Below, piece by piece: positions 9,831 to 18,188 of a stretch of 64,000 nt of DNA. Within the stretch, counting starts at the first letter, position 1; each line of letters begins with the position of its first letter. The stretch spans positions 1-64,000 of the forward strand of contig CAMYMN010000004.1 of NCBI GenBank assembly GCA_947259395.1. The letters run 5' to 3'. The notes below the pieces were generated by a model. That model was not told where the DNA came from. It did no database searches and was given only the letters and a program-made list of their open reading frames with translations. Source of the stretch: an uncultured Gammaproteobacteria bacterium. GTDB taxonomy: Bacteria; Pseudomonadota; Gammaproteobacteria; Arenicellales; JAANXG01. Position numbers and translations under genes: made by a program.

Positions 9831-10330
9831 GCAGTTCTCTCCAGAATGTCTAGCCTTAATTGCTCTGGGCCGATCAATTTTACCTGCTGATGGTTACCCA
9901 GTTGTAGGTGTTGGCCGACAACATCCGGTTGAATGGGCAGTTCCCGGCCATCTCTTTCCACTACCACCGCCAATTTGATGCTCTTCGGCCGTCCATAATC
10001 AAACAGCACGTTCATCGCCGCTCGCGTAGTGCGACCGGTATGCAGCACGTCGTCCACCAGGATAATGTGGCGGTCATCGATATCGACCGGCAAGTGTGAC
10101 GCCTTGACCTGAGGATTCATTGAAATTCGCGTGAAGTCGTCGCGGTAGAAGGTGATATCCAAGGTGCCCAGAGGATCACGGACCTCTAGGTCGCGGTGCA
10201 GCCGCTCCGCGATCCACACGCCACCGGTGTGAATCCCGATCATCAACGGCTGGTGTTCGAGATAGCCATGCAGCGCCTCGGACATGGCCGCGAGCAGATC
10301 GTCGATTTCTCTGGTTTGCGGCTGGGTCAT
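9827..10330 (-). CDS. pyrR: PyrR bifunctional pyr regulator / uracil phosphoribosyltransferase
   Basis: Phosphoribosyltransferase-fold protein of 167 residues with the PRPP-binding signature [19 protein letters not shown] near residue 90 and the [14 protein letters not shown] segment near residue 32. PyrR proteins either attenuate pyr transcription by binding mRNA or convert uracil to UMP. Its place directly before pyrB-pyrC' supports a role in pyrimidine control, but I could not identify an obvious PyrR-binding attenuator. It starts 11 bases after the ruvX stop and overlaps pyrB by 4 bases. Confidence 0.92.
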   Translation of the reverse strand: MTQPQTREIDDLLAAMSEALHGYLEHQPLMIGIHTGGVWIAERLHRDLEVRDPLGTLDITFYRDDFTRISMNPQVKASHLPVDIDDRHIILVDDVLHTGRTTRAAMNVLFDYGRPKSIKLAVVVERDGRELPIQPDVVGQHLQLGNHQQVKLIGPEQLRLDILERTA

Positions 10331-10341
10331 AGTCGGTTGGG

Positions 10342-10761
10342 CTATGCTCTCGAATTCTCTTGGTGTAGGAATGTCTCCAGGATCAATTGGGCGGCGACCT
10401 GATGGCGTGCTCGCTCTTGTTTTTCCCGGCTCACACCATCCGATCTCAGGCTTACCAATGCCTCGTTGGTCGTAAGGGACTCATCGATCCAGTAAACCGG
10501 CAGTTGATAGCGGTGCTCGAGCGCCCGCCCGAACCGCCGGGCCTGATCGCACATAGGCGTCTCGTCACCGTCAGCCGACAATGGCAGTCCGACGACCAGC
10601 CCATCCGGATGCCAGTCAGTCATTAATTTGTCTAGGTGATCCCATTCAGGAATCGACCTGCGGACGGCCACCGTATCCAACGGACGTGCTGTGTGGGTGA
10701 TGGTCTGTCCGACCGCAACTCCAATTTTTTGCGTGCCGTAGTCAAATCCAAGGAGCGTCAA
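10342..10761 (-). CDS. ruvX: RuvX/YqgF, Holliday junction resolvase-like rRNA processing nuclease
   Basis: RNase H-fold protein of 139 residues (YqgF family), implicated in 16S rRNA 5' maturation and as a putative Holliday junction resolvase. The N-terminal LLGFDYGTQKIGVAVG, the VVGLPLSADGDE motif near residue 57 and the YWIDESLTTNEA segment near residue 92 are the family hallmarks. It must start at or near the TTG at 10761, since the first strand begins immediately after; this TTG overlaps the yqgE stop as TTGA. Confidence 0.92.
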   Translation of the reverse strand: MTLLGFDYGTQKIGVAVGQTITHTARPLDTVAVRRSIPEWDHLDKLMTDWHPDGLVVGLPLSADGDETPMCDQARRFGRALEHRYQLPVYWIDESLTTNEALVSLRSDGVSREKQERARHQVAAQLILETFLHQENSRA

Positions 10762-11324
10762 GCGTGGCCCGCCTCGGAGGACAAGGTGTTCACATCCACC
10801 CCCAGCAGGCTAGCCGCGCTAGACCAGCGTGATTCGATGGAGGTGTCGAAAATGATGCTGTAATCTGCAGGGCCGTTGAGCCATGCGTTCTCTTTGATTT
10901 CGTGCTCCAGTTGCCCACTGCCCCATCCCGCGTACCCGAGTGCCAGTAGGTATCGGTCTGGTCCTTCGTTATTGGCCATTGCTTCCAATATATCCCGTGA
11001 TGTTGTAAGTCCGATGTTATCGGTAACGGGCAGGGTGGAATCCCAGTCGCCGATATTTTGATGCAGAATGAAACCTCTTTCATTTTGTACCGGGCCACCA
11101 TAGTGTACCGGTGACCCTGATTTTTGATATTCCTCGCGAGCAATACTCATCTGGTCCAGGATATCGCCCACGGTGAGATCGACGACACGGTTGATCACTA
11201 TACCCAACGCACCTTCTTCGTTGTGCTGACATATGAATGTGACGGTGTGGTCGAAATTCGGGTCCTGCATCGCCGGCATCGCGATCAGGAAGTTGTTAGT
11301 GAGAAAAGAGCTGTTCATAGCCAT
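10758..11324 (-). CDS. yqgE: YqgE/AlgH family protein
   Basis: Protein of 188 residues of the UPF0301 (YqgE/AlgH) family, function not settled. Conserved blocks are SFLTNNFLIAMPAMQDPNF at the N-terminus, EGALGIVINRV near residue 37, VHYGGPVQNERGFILH near residue 75 and LALGYAGWGSGQLEHEI near residue 126. yqgE next to ruvX is one of the most persistent gene pairs of gammaproteobacteria. The start could also be the second ATG at 11318; no clear ribosome site separates them. Confidence 0.9.
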   Translation of the reverse strand: MAMNSSFLTNNFLIAMPAMQDPNFDHTVTFICQHNEEGALGIVINRVVDLTVGDILDQMSIAREEYQKSGSPVHYGGPVQNERGFILHQNIGDWDSTLPVTDNIGLTTSRDILEAMANNEGPDRYLLALGYAGWGSGQLEHEIKENAWLNGPADYSIIFDTSIESRWSSAASLLGVDVNTLSSEAGHA

Positions 11325-11384
11325 AGTATCAGCGACTGTGCGCAGGCTGACAAGTTACGTAAAAAATCCTGATAAATCGCGATG

Positions 11385-12281
11385 CTAACGGCTAGTCAGT
11401 TGTGAACCGCTGTATTGCCACGTACGCGTGATGTGCAGAATATCCACCTCTCGACGAATGTTTTCGGGAAATGGATCGAAGGGTGCCGCCAATCGCACAC
11501 TGCGGGTGGCCGCGTCGTCCAAGATCTTGTATCCCGAAGACCTTTTTACATCGATACCCAGTATCGTCCCCATGGGGCTGATTTGCGCATCGAGCACGAC
11601 GCTGCCTCGCAACCGCTTTCGTTTGGCTTCCCTGGGATAGTGCAGATTGCCGATCCGTTCTACTTTTAAGATCCACGACTGCATATAAATGGCATACTTG
11701 TATTCTTTGGTGCGCGCACTGAGGAATTTACGCTTGGGCCGTTTCAAGTAGTCCTCCCAAGCCTCGCTGATTTCTGCACTTAGACGTTGACGCTCTTGGT
11801 CCAATTCCGACATGTTGACGACCCCCAGTTTGTTCTCATCTTGTCGTCGTTGGACCGGTTCCAGTTCGGGTGGTGTGGTCACTACCTGCTGATCCGCTTG
11901 GTGTTTGGTCAAATACTCAGGAATCGGTTTTGTGAGTGACGATTCCATCCTTGCCGCGAGTTTGGCCCGAGGCAGTTGTTGGGACTGACTGGGCGTTGGA
12001 TTGGCGGGTAGCGGGCTGCGAGCGATCTGTACCTTATCGGTATCTCCGCCGCCTTGTTGATTTGCCTGGGCAAGATAATCGGCTTCGTCCGGCGCCAGGT
12101 TGCTACGCGTGTTGACCAAGGTGATATCGAGGGTTTGTAACGGGTTGGTCTTGGGAAGAATCTGCGGCGCGGTGAACCCGATGCCGAGAACAATCACCAC
12201 GTGGAGCAACACGCTCCCAAAGGTAGTCAAACCGAGTCGGTCGTTGTTGTTAAAACCGGGTATGGTGTCAGCGTAGTTCAC
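11385..12281 (-). CDS. tonB: TonB-like protein (TonB3 type)
   Basis: Energy-transducing TonB family protein of 298 residues. One membrane segment (FGSVLLHVVIVLGIGFTAP, about residues 21-40) anchors the N-terminus; a long polar, proline-containing periplasmic linker follows, and the last 100 residues form a TonB C-terminal domain with NLHYPREAKRKRLRGSV and the ILDDAATRSVRLAAPF segment. Its place between gshB and yqgE matches tonB3 of Pseudomonas, which is needed for twitching motility, and the pil genes on either side here fit that. No exbB or exbD accompanies it. Confidence 0.85.
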   Translation of the reverse strand: MNYADTIPGFNNNDRLGLTTFGSVLLHVVIVLGIGFTAPQILPKTNPLQTLDITLVNTRSNLAPDEADYLAQANQQGGGDTDKVQIARSPLPANPTPSQSQQLPRAKLAARMESSLTKPIPEYLTKHQADQQVVTTPPELEPVQRRQDENKLGVVNMSELDQERQRLSAEISEAWEDYLKRPKRKFLSARTKEYKYAIYMQSWILKVERIGNLHYPREAKRKRLRGSVVLDAQISPMGTILGIDVKRSSGYKILDDAATRSVRLAAPFDPFPENIRREVDILHITRTWQYSGSQLTSR

Positions 12282-12306
12282 GGTTATGGTCGTGCGCGCG
12301 TGTCAG

Positions 12307-12330
12307 CGCCCGGTATCACCACACCGGGCG
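12307..12330. repeat. Perfect inverted repeat between gshB and tonB
   Basis: CGCCCGGT (12307-12314) and ACCGGGCG (12323-12330) form an 8-base-pair stem with an 8-base loop in the gap between gshB and tonB. No U-run follows on the minus strand, so it is not a standard terminator; it could be an operator or an mRNA processing or attenuation structure. Confidence 0.5.
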
Positions 12331-12401
12331 TATCACTGGTTACCTATAGATACTAGTAAATCCTAGAATGCCTAAGCCGATTTCGTAATGCTTTTATAGG
12401 C

Positions 12402-13367
12402 TTAGCGTATCATCTTGTGATCAATTCGCAACTTTGCTTCGATGGCGTCCAACAATTGGCCGCCGATATCCAGTTCATATATGGTATCCAGCTCGCGAAT
12501 GCAGGTGGGACTGGTGACGTTAATCTCGGTCAAGTAGTCGCCAATAATATCCAATCCGGCGAACATGATTCCCCGCTCGCGAAGTGTCGGTCCAACCTGT
12601 TCGCAAATCCATCGATCCCGTGTTGACAACGCCTTACCTTCTCCATGGCCACCGACCGCGAGATTGGCGCGCGTCTCCCCCGGAGGCGCCATACGGGCCA
12701 GTGCATAGGGCACGGGCTCGCCATCGATGAGCAGCACGCGCTTATCGCCGAGTTTGATGTCTGGGAGATACTGTTGCGCCATAATGAACCGCCGCTGGTA
12801 GTCGGTGAGCGTTTCCATGATGACATTAATGTTGGGATCCTTGCTGGCCACCCGGAACACAGACTCGCCGCCCATGCTTCCAAGCGGCTTCAAGATAATA
12901 TCATTGTGTTTGTCCAGAAAAGCACGAAGATCTTGGTAACGTCGAGTCACAACAGTGGGTGGCGTGCACTGCGGAAACCACGCAGTAAACATCTTCTCAT
13001 TGGCATCGCGTAATGCCTGGGGTCGATTGACGACGAAAACACCCCGAGCCTCAACCTGTTCTAGCAAATACGTGGTATGCACATATTCCATGTCAAACGG
13101 AGGATCCTTGCGCATCAGTAACACGTCCAGCTGATCCAGGGCGATGGTGTCTTCATCGCCAAATTCAAACCACTTTTGCGTGTCCCGGAACAAAGTTAGA
13201 TGGCGGATCCGGGCGTAAGGTACACCGTCGTCGAGATAGAGGTCACCTTGCTCGGCATAATAGATCGGCCAACCACGGTTCTGTGCGGCGAGCAAAATTG
13301 CGTACGTAGTATCTTTTTTGACACTTATGGATCCGATCGGATCCATTACTACACCCAATTTAATCAT
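12402..13367 (-). CDS. gshB: Glutathione synthetase
   Basis: ATP-grasp enzyme of 321 residues joining glycine to gamma-glutamylcysteine. Seen in order: N-terminal KLGVVMDPIGSISVKKDTTY, RKDPPFDMEYVHTTYLLEQ near residue 87, VNRPQALRDANEKMF, the ATP-binding ILKPLGSMGGESVF stretch, and the C-terminal FAGLDIIGDYLTEINVTSPT. Length equals the usual prokaryotic GshB. It is the promoter-proximal gene of the minus-strand run toward tonB, yqgE, ruvX, pyrR, pyrB and pyrC', and diverges from the pil chemosensory cluster. Confidence 0.96.
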   Translation of the reverse strand: MIKLGVVMDPIGSISVKKDTTYAILLAAQNRGWPIYYAEQGDLYLDDGVPYARIRHLTLFRDTQKWFEFGDEDTIALDQLDVLLMRKDPPFDMEYVHTTYLLEQVEARGVFVVNRPQALRDANEKMFTAWFPQCTPPTVVTRRYQDLRAFLDKHNDIILKPLGSMGGESVFRVASKDPNINVIMETLTDYQRRFIMAQQYLPDIKLGDKRVLLIDGEPVPYALARMAPPGETRANLAVGGHGEGKALSTRDRWICEQVGPTLRERGIMFAGLDIIGDYLTEINVTSPTCIRELDTIYELDIGGQLLDAIEAKLRIDHKMIR

Positions 13368-13829
13368 CGTGTCAGACTGCGGCTAACGTATTCATTCCAC
13401 CGTCATTATACGCAAACAGCTTGGTAAGCAGTGCTCGAAGGTGCGCCTTTGCTAATTAATGGTAACCTGCCGATTGTCCCAAGGTTCCCGCATAGTGGCG
13501 AACAGACCTGTGCTCGTGCTTGTGCTGGTGCTGGTGCCGTTGCAGTGCTGGTGTAGTTGCAGTGCTTGTGCTTGTGCTGGTGCCTTTGCAGTGCTGGCGC
13601 CGTTGCAGTGCTAAGCGGGGACAAGCGCAGGGCCGGCTGGTAAGGACGCCGCGTTGGCGCGAATTCCATCGCCGTTGAAGCTTATGAGCGCAACTGAACG
13701 TCCGCCTCGGGCGATGAAAAGTCTGTGACGCGATCCGTTCTTTGTAATTACATAGGGCCACGGGGCGCGACAGAAATGAGCGACGATTACGAGTAAACTT
13801 ACGTATTAAGTCTCGTATATTAATCATCC
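13368..13829. other. Repeat-bearing gap between gshB and the HAD phosphatase gene
   Basis: About 460 bases without a supportable gene. The middle holds the tandem array described at 13509-13613 and, right after it, a 14-base stretch (13615-13628) whose reverse complement recurs at 54967-54980. The outer parts should hold the divergent promoters of gshB and the HAD gene, but I see no clear consensus elements. Confidence 0.6.
13509..13613. repeat. Degenerate 17-base tandem repeat array
   Basis: Four copies of a unit reading GTGCTGGTGCCGTTGCA lie at 13528-13544, 13545-13561, 13574-13590 and 13591-13607 with one or two changes each; copies two and three are separated by a 12-base GTGCTT doublet. 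Shorter GTGCTx units flank the array. The purine/pyrimidine bias and lack of a conserved frame argue against coding. A related sequence lies at 54957-55082 in the opposite orientation. Confidence 0.8.
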
Positions 13830-14369
13830 ATGACTCCGCTAGCGGTTGACCTCGACGGAACCTTAGTACAGACGGATCTGCTGATGGAGTCTGCGCTGCG
13901 CATGGTGCGCCGCCAACCGCACTGGGCACCACTCATGCTCATATGGTTGTTGCGGGGACGCGCATACTTAAAGCACCAAATTGCCCAACGAGTGGACTTG
14001 GATGTGTCCCGACTTCCCTACCGAAAGGTATTAGTGGAATTCCTCCATGAGCAACACGCGGACGGGCGCACGTTGGTGCTGGCTACCGCATCACACCGCA
14101 AATACGCGCAACAGGTGGCGGATCATCTGGGTATTTTCCATCACGTGTTGGCCACTGATCGTTACAACAACCTCAAGGCCGCGACCAAGGCCCGGGCGTT
14201 GCTGGAGTTACTCGGAGACGGCAACTTTGACTATATCGGAGATTCGCGAGCAGATCTGGCGGTATGGGCTCAGTGCGCCGGCGCGCTGTTGGTGGATCCG
14301 AGTCCGGGATTATTGGGGCAAGCGCGGCGCGTGACGGAGGTTAAGCGCGTGTTTTCTGCTGGTTATTAG
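13830..14369 (+). CDS. HAD-superfamily phosphatase, stand-alone
   Basis: Haloacid-dehalogenase fold protein of 179 residues: motif I DLDGTLVQTD at residue 8, motif II threonine/serine in LVLATASHRKYA near residue 87, motif III lysine in NNLKAATKAR, motif IV YIGDSRADLAVW near residue 140. The sequence up to about residue 175 resembles the N-terminal HAD domain of large proteins that continue into a UbiA-type prenyltransferase; here translation stops and the following 350 bases show no prenyltransferase sequence. The substrate cannot be told. It stands between the gshB run and pilG on the plus strand. Confidence 0.8.
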   Translation: MTPLAVDLDGTLVQTDLLMESALRMVRRQPHWAPLMLIWLLRGRAYLKHQIAQRVDLDVSRLPYRKVLVEFLHEQHADGRTLVLATASHRKYAQQVADHLGIFHHVLATDRYNNLKAATKARALLELLGDGNFDYIGDSRADLAVWAQCAGALLVDPSPGLLGQARRVTEVKRVFSAGY

Positions 14370-14728
14370 CCGTTGTATTAAACTCAGGCGCTGCGCCTTT
14401 ACACTATGGTGTGCAGCTGAGGCACTCGCAGCGTCGCTTATGATTAGGCGACATTCTTCTATTCTCCAAGGTGCTCGGCAACAATAGAGGCGGGCCGCCT
14501 GAAAGCTTGAGATTTGCCCCACACATGGAATTGTGGCCATGATTATGCTATTAAAATCATAAATATAATGATCTTTTTCGAGAAAATACTTAAGCTAGTA
14601 TGGTGAAGCGGAAACGCTGTCAAACTACGGGCGCGCCCTGAGGCGGGCACGGTGCCCATAATTCGCAACCGTAATGGTCTAGTCTTAAATGGTATTCCGG
14701 ACGCGAACGTAACGTGATAGGGGGTAAG
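14370..14728. other. pilG upstream region with candidate leader structures
   Basis: No gene is supported here. It holds an AGGCGCTGCGCCT palindrome near 14385, a TATAAT hexamer at 14564-14569 (no convincing -35 element), and then three closely spaced small hairpins before pilG: AGCG-GAAA-CGCT at 14607-14618, the self-complementary GGGCGCGCCC at 14629-14638, and GGGCA-CGG-TGCCC at 14645-14657. These could belong to a structured 5' leader of the pilG transcript. Confidence 0.4.
14564..14569 (+). promoter_or_regulatory. Possible -10 element upstream of pilG
   Basis: A perfect TATAAT in an AT-rich stretch about 160 bases before pilG. No good -35 hexamer sits 16-18 bases upstream, so this is a weak call. 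Confidence 0.3.
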
Positions 14729-15130
14729 ATGTCCGTTAAGGTAATGGTCATCGACGACAGCAATACTATCAGGAAAACGACCCAGGCCCTGCTCACCAAA
14801 GCAGGTTACGAAGTATTGACCGCTGCCGATGGCTTTGAGGCAATGTCACTGATTACTGACCATCGACCTGATATCATTTTTGTAGACATAATGATGCCCC
14901 GGTTGGATGGATATCAGACATGCAGTCTTATCAAGAGCAACCGTCATTTCAAACAGACTCCAGTGGTGATGCTGTCTAGTAAAGACGGTTTGTTCGATCG
15001 CGCGCGCGGGCGTGTCGCCGGTTCGGAACAACATATTAATAAACCGTTTACGCAAGATGAGTTGATTCAGGCCATTACAAAATATGTCGGCGGGAATGTG
15101 CCCAACGAACAATCAGAAACAAGGCACTAA
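14729..15130 (+). CDS. pilG: Twitching motility response regulator PilG
   Basis: Single-domain CheY-like receiver of 133 residues. Acidic pocket VMVIDDSNTIRKT, phospho-acceptor aspartate in IIFVDIMMPRLDGYQ near residue 56, serine switch VVMLSSKDGLFD and lysine in HINKPFTQDEL are all present. I chose the ATG at 14729, which has an AGGGGG ribosome site just upstream, over a GTG at 14714. In the Pil-Chp system PilG promotes pilus extension and, in Pseudomonas, signals to adenylate cyclase. pilH follows 22 bases later. Confidence 0.93.
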   Translation: MSVKVMVIDDSNTIRKTTQALLTKAGYEVLTAADGFEAMSLITDHRPDIIFVDIMMPRLDGYQTCSLIKSNRHFKQTPVVMLSSKDGLFDRARGRVAGSEQHINKPFTQDELIQAITKYVGGNVPNEQSETRH

Positions 15131-15152
15131 CAAAACCCTGAGAGAGAAAAAT

Positions 15153-15515
15153 ATGGATTCTGGAAAAGTGCTCGTGGTCGACGATTCACCTACAGACCTG
15201 CATATTTTGAGTGGGTATTTGGTGGGTAACGGTTACACACCGGTGACAGCAGCCAGTGGCGAGGAGGCGATCGACAAGGCGTACCAAGAGAGTCCTGATC
15301 TGATACTTATGGATATAGTGATGCCGGGAATGAATGGGTTCGAGGCGACGCGTAAGTTGTCGCGGGATCCAAAGACTTCACACATACCTATCGTCATGAT
15401 CTCATCGAAAGGCCAAGATACCGACAAGGTGTGGGGAAAACGCCAGGGCGCTATAGATTATCTCGTCAAGCCGGTGGATGAATCCTCACTAATAAATAAG
15501 CTTAAGACCCTATGA
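15153..15515 (+). CDS. pilH: Twitching motility response regulator PilH
   Basis: Second stand-alone receiver, 120 residues: [18 protein letters not shown], phospho-aspartate in [39 protein letters not shown] and lysine in [12 protein letters not shown]. The [12 protein letters not shown] start and the [10 protein letters not shown] stretch are typical of PilH. The ATG at 15153 was chosen because the receiver fold begins directly after it; the open frame upstream overlaps pilG. It overlaps pilI by 4 bases (ATGA). PilH counteracts PilG, probably as a phosphate sink or a retraction signal. Confidence 0.93.
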   Translation: MDSGKVLVVDDSPTDLHILSGYLVGNGYTPVTAASGEEAIDKAYQESPDLILMDIVMPGMNGFEATRKLSRDPKTSHIPIVMISSKGQDTDKVWGKRQGAIDYLVKPVDESSLINKLKTL

Positions 15516-16072
15516 ACGATTCCACCGTCTCGGAGACACCACTCGAACTATTGATTCGAATCGAGCATGTCAGCCGCCAGGCGGGTCACCAGCTACCCGA
15601 AAAAATAGAAACTCAACCACTGTGGCGGGGTATTGCGTTTTCCGTGGAACAGTGGCGGTTGCTGGCGCCGCTGGAAGCGATCAGTGACGTGGTGGAATGT
15701 GGACTGGTCACGGCCGTGCCGCGAACTAAAGAATGGTTACGTGGCGTCGCCAACGTACGGGGCACACTGTATTCGGTCACTGATCTCGCCTGTTTTCTGG
15801 GACATCCGCCGATGACTTCCGAGACCGAAGGCAAGTTGCTGGTATTGAATGACACAGAATTACGTAGCGCAATATTAGTCGACGATGTGTACGGTCTTAA
15901 ATCTTTTGATGAGGAACAAAGCGACGCTGAAAACGCGTCTTTGGATGCGGATATAGGGCCTTATGTGAGCAGGGCCTTCAAGCAACACGATCAGGTATGG
16001 GCGGTATTTGATGTGCACCGGTTGATTGGCGCCGATGCGTTTCTTAAAGTTGATTGGAAAGCGAGCGCGTGA
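15512..16072 (+). CDS. pilI: CheW-like adaptor PilI
   Basis: CheW-domain scaffold protein of 186 residues linking the receptor PilJ to the kinase ChpA. The domain runs from about residue 45, with WRLLAPLEAISDVVECG, the TKEWLRGVANVRGTLYSVTDLACFL-type core around residue 75-95, and VLNDTELRSAILVDDVYGL. The product starts inside pilH (4-base overlap), and pilJ follows 32 bases downstream. Confidence 0.9.
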   Translation: MNDSTVSETPLELLIRIEHVSRQAGHQLPEKIETQPLWRGIAFSVEQWRLLAPLEAISDVVECGLVTAVPRTKEWLRGVANVRGTLYSVTDLACFLGHPPMTSETEGKLLVLNDTELRSAILVDDVYGLKSFDEEQSDAENASLDADIGPYVSRAFKQHDQVWAVFDVHRLIGADAFLKVDWKASA

Positions 16073-16104
16073 AGTGGCTCGGATAATGAAATAGAGGTGC
16101 GGAT

Positions 16105-18140
16105 ATGGTAACAGCACAGAACGAAGTTAAAGAAAATTTCCAAGATCAAGTATTTAAAGACATGGATCTTGTTGATGTAGACGATCCTCTTACCGCCACC
16201 ATGGAGCGTGATATTGCTTCCCTTGATCTCACCCACGCAGAACAAGCATCGCCGCTGTCGAAATTATTTTCGAACATTCCACTTTTTATAGCGGCGTTGT
16301 TGATTGCGGTGATCGGGTTCATCGTATTCCAGACCTTGGAGACACAGCAAAGCGCTACCAAGGCCCAGTACGGACAAACCACATCCCAACTAATGATGTT
16401 ATCCCAGGGCATCGCTAAGGATGCGCGCGAAGCGGTGTTCGGCAATAACGACGCATTTGACCGGTTGCGCGAGCAGAGTGACCGTTTCGCGTCTGAATTC
16501 AATACATTGGGTGTGGGCGGCAGCAGTAGACTGCTGTCACCGGCATTACCGGATGTGACTGAACAGATAGAGCCGGTGAGTGAACTGTGGTCGGCGACCC
16601 AGCAAGATGTCGACACAATCCTCGTTCATCAGCAGGTGCTGCTGAATACCCCCGGTCACCTGAAACGAATCAATGAACTTGCCCCGCTATTGTTGACCCA
16701 CTCCGACGAAGTGGTCGAGGCGGTGGTGCGGGAATCGAGGGATCCAGAACAGGTCAACATCGCGGGTCGACAACGCAGCCTGAGTCAACGCATTGCCAAG
16801 AATGTGAATATCTTCGCCCAGGGTGGCAGTGAAGCGGCGGTGGCGGCGACGCAAGTTGGTAAAGACACTCGTCTATTCGAACTCACCAGCCAACAGTTAC
16901 GCCAATCCAGTGGTCCCGTCGTCCAGGCGAAACTCGACACCGTAGATGTCACGTTTGGTGAATTGAAAACTGCTGTGTATGGCCTACTCGGGAGTGTAAC
17001 GGAATTCTTTCTAGCCCAAAGCGCGGCAGAAAACATTGTTGACAACAGTGTGCCATTATTGGCGTCGGTTAAGACGTTGTCCGACACTTACACTGACGAG
17101 TCTCATGACCAGATCTCTCAATGGTTACCATGGGTGTTCGGTGCTTTGGGAGTACTGTTCTTATTCAGAAGCTGTTGGATGAAATGGGAGATCTTGCTGA
17201 TGGAGATCTAACAATAGAAGCCGAGGTAACGGACCAGATTACGGGCGCGATCGCCGACTCAGTCAATTTCGCGGTGCGTGAGATGCGTAACCTCGTGCGC
17301 CGCATCAACGAAACATCGCAACAGGTGGCCGCGGCGTCGGTGGACAGTGCCAGCACCGCGCAGAAGCTTTCCTCGGCTAGTGCGAAGCAAGCGCAAGATA
17401 TCACTGAGACCAGTGACAACATCCAGGAAATGGCGCGGTCCATGGAAGAGATGTCGACGGATGCACGACGTTCGGCGGAGGTGGCACAAGGTTCGGTAGA
17501 TACAGCCAAACAAGGTGCTGAGGCGGTGCGCAGTAATATCCGCGGCATGGATGAAATGCGCCAGCAAATCCAGGAAACGTCAAAACGCATCAAACGCTTG
17601 GGGGAAAGTTCCCAACAGATTGGTGAGATCGTTCGCCTGATCAGTGACATCGCCGAGCAAACAAACATCCTGTCTTTAAATGCAGCAATCCAGGCGGCGA
17701 TGGCTGGGGACGCCGGGCGCGGTTTCGCCGTGGTCGCGGACGAAGTACAACGCCTGGCCGAGCGCTCCACGGATGCCACCAAGGACATATCCGAATTGGT
17801 CAAGAATATCCAGTCGGACACTAACGAAGCGGTTGTCTCCATGGAGCAAGCGACCCAGGGCGTGGTGGAAGGTACGCGACTTGCGGATTCTGCCGGGCAG
17901 GCATTGGGTGAAATCGAGTCGGTATCTGAAGAACTGTCGCGGTTGATCAGCAGCATGGCGGAAGCCGCCCAGCACCAATCACAAACTGCGACCTCAGTAT
18001 CCGGCCGCATCACGTCGATCCGCAATGTCACCACGGCAACCTCCACCGAGGCTCAACAGACCGCTGAACTGATTGGCAAGTTGACCGACTTAGCGCGTGA
18101 GCTACAGGAATCGGTTGCTGGATTCAAGCTTCCAGCTTAA
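16105..18140 (+). pseudogene. pilJ: pilJ, methyl-accepting receptor split by a frameshift
   Basis: Receptor of the Pil-Chp system, present as two overlapping frames. The first (16105-17211) encodes the N-terminal half: a membrane segment near residues 56-75, a PilJ-type periplasmic domain with SRDPEQVNIAGRQRSLSQR, and a second membrane segment at [15 protein letters not shown]. The second frame picks up at about 17160 with [20 protein letters not shown] (HAMP), then the signalling domain with the hairpin tip around [20 protein letters not shown], and ends at 18140. The frames differ by one base, and in intact PilJ proteins some 20 or more residues separate the second membrane segment from [11 protein letters not shown]; here they abut. 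A deletion not divisible by three would explain both. Either a real inactivation or an assembly or sequencing collapse. Confidence 0.85.
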
Positions 18141-18188
18141 CGCGGCGCTGATCCGGTACGGACGCGAAAAGAATAAGGCAACTTGCCA

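Noticed and set aside
13509-13613. CRISPR-like array
   Set aside because: Units are 17 bases and directly adjacent, without unique spacers; it is a simple tandem repeat.
14600-14700. Cyclic-di-GMP riboswitch before pilG
   Set aside because: A GAAA tetraloop hairpin is present but the conserved GEMM core sequences are not recognisable.
17165-18046. Long minus-strand open frame (about 293 codons) opposite pilJ
   Set aside because: Serine- and cysteine-rich shadow of the helical signalling domain; the plus strand encodes clear HAMP and methyl-accepting motifs.
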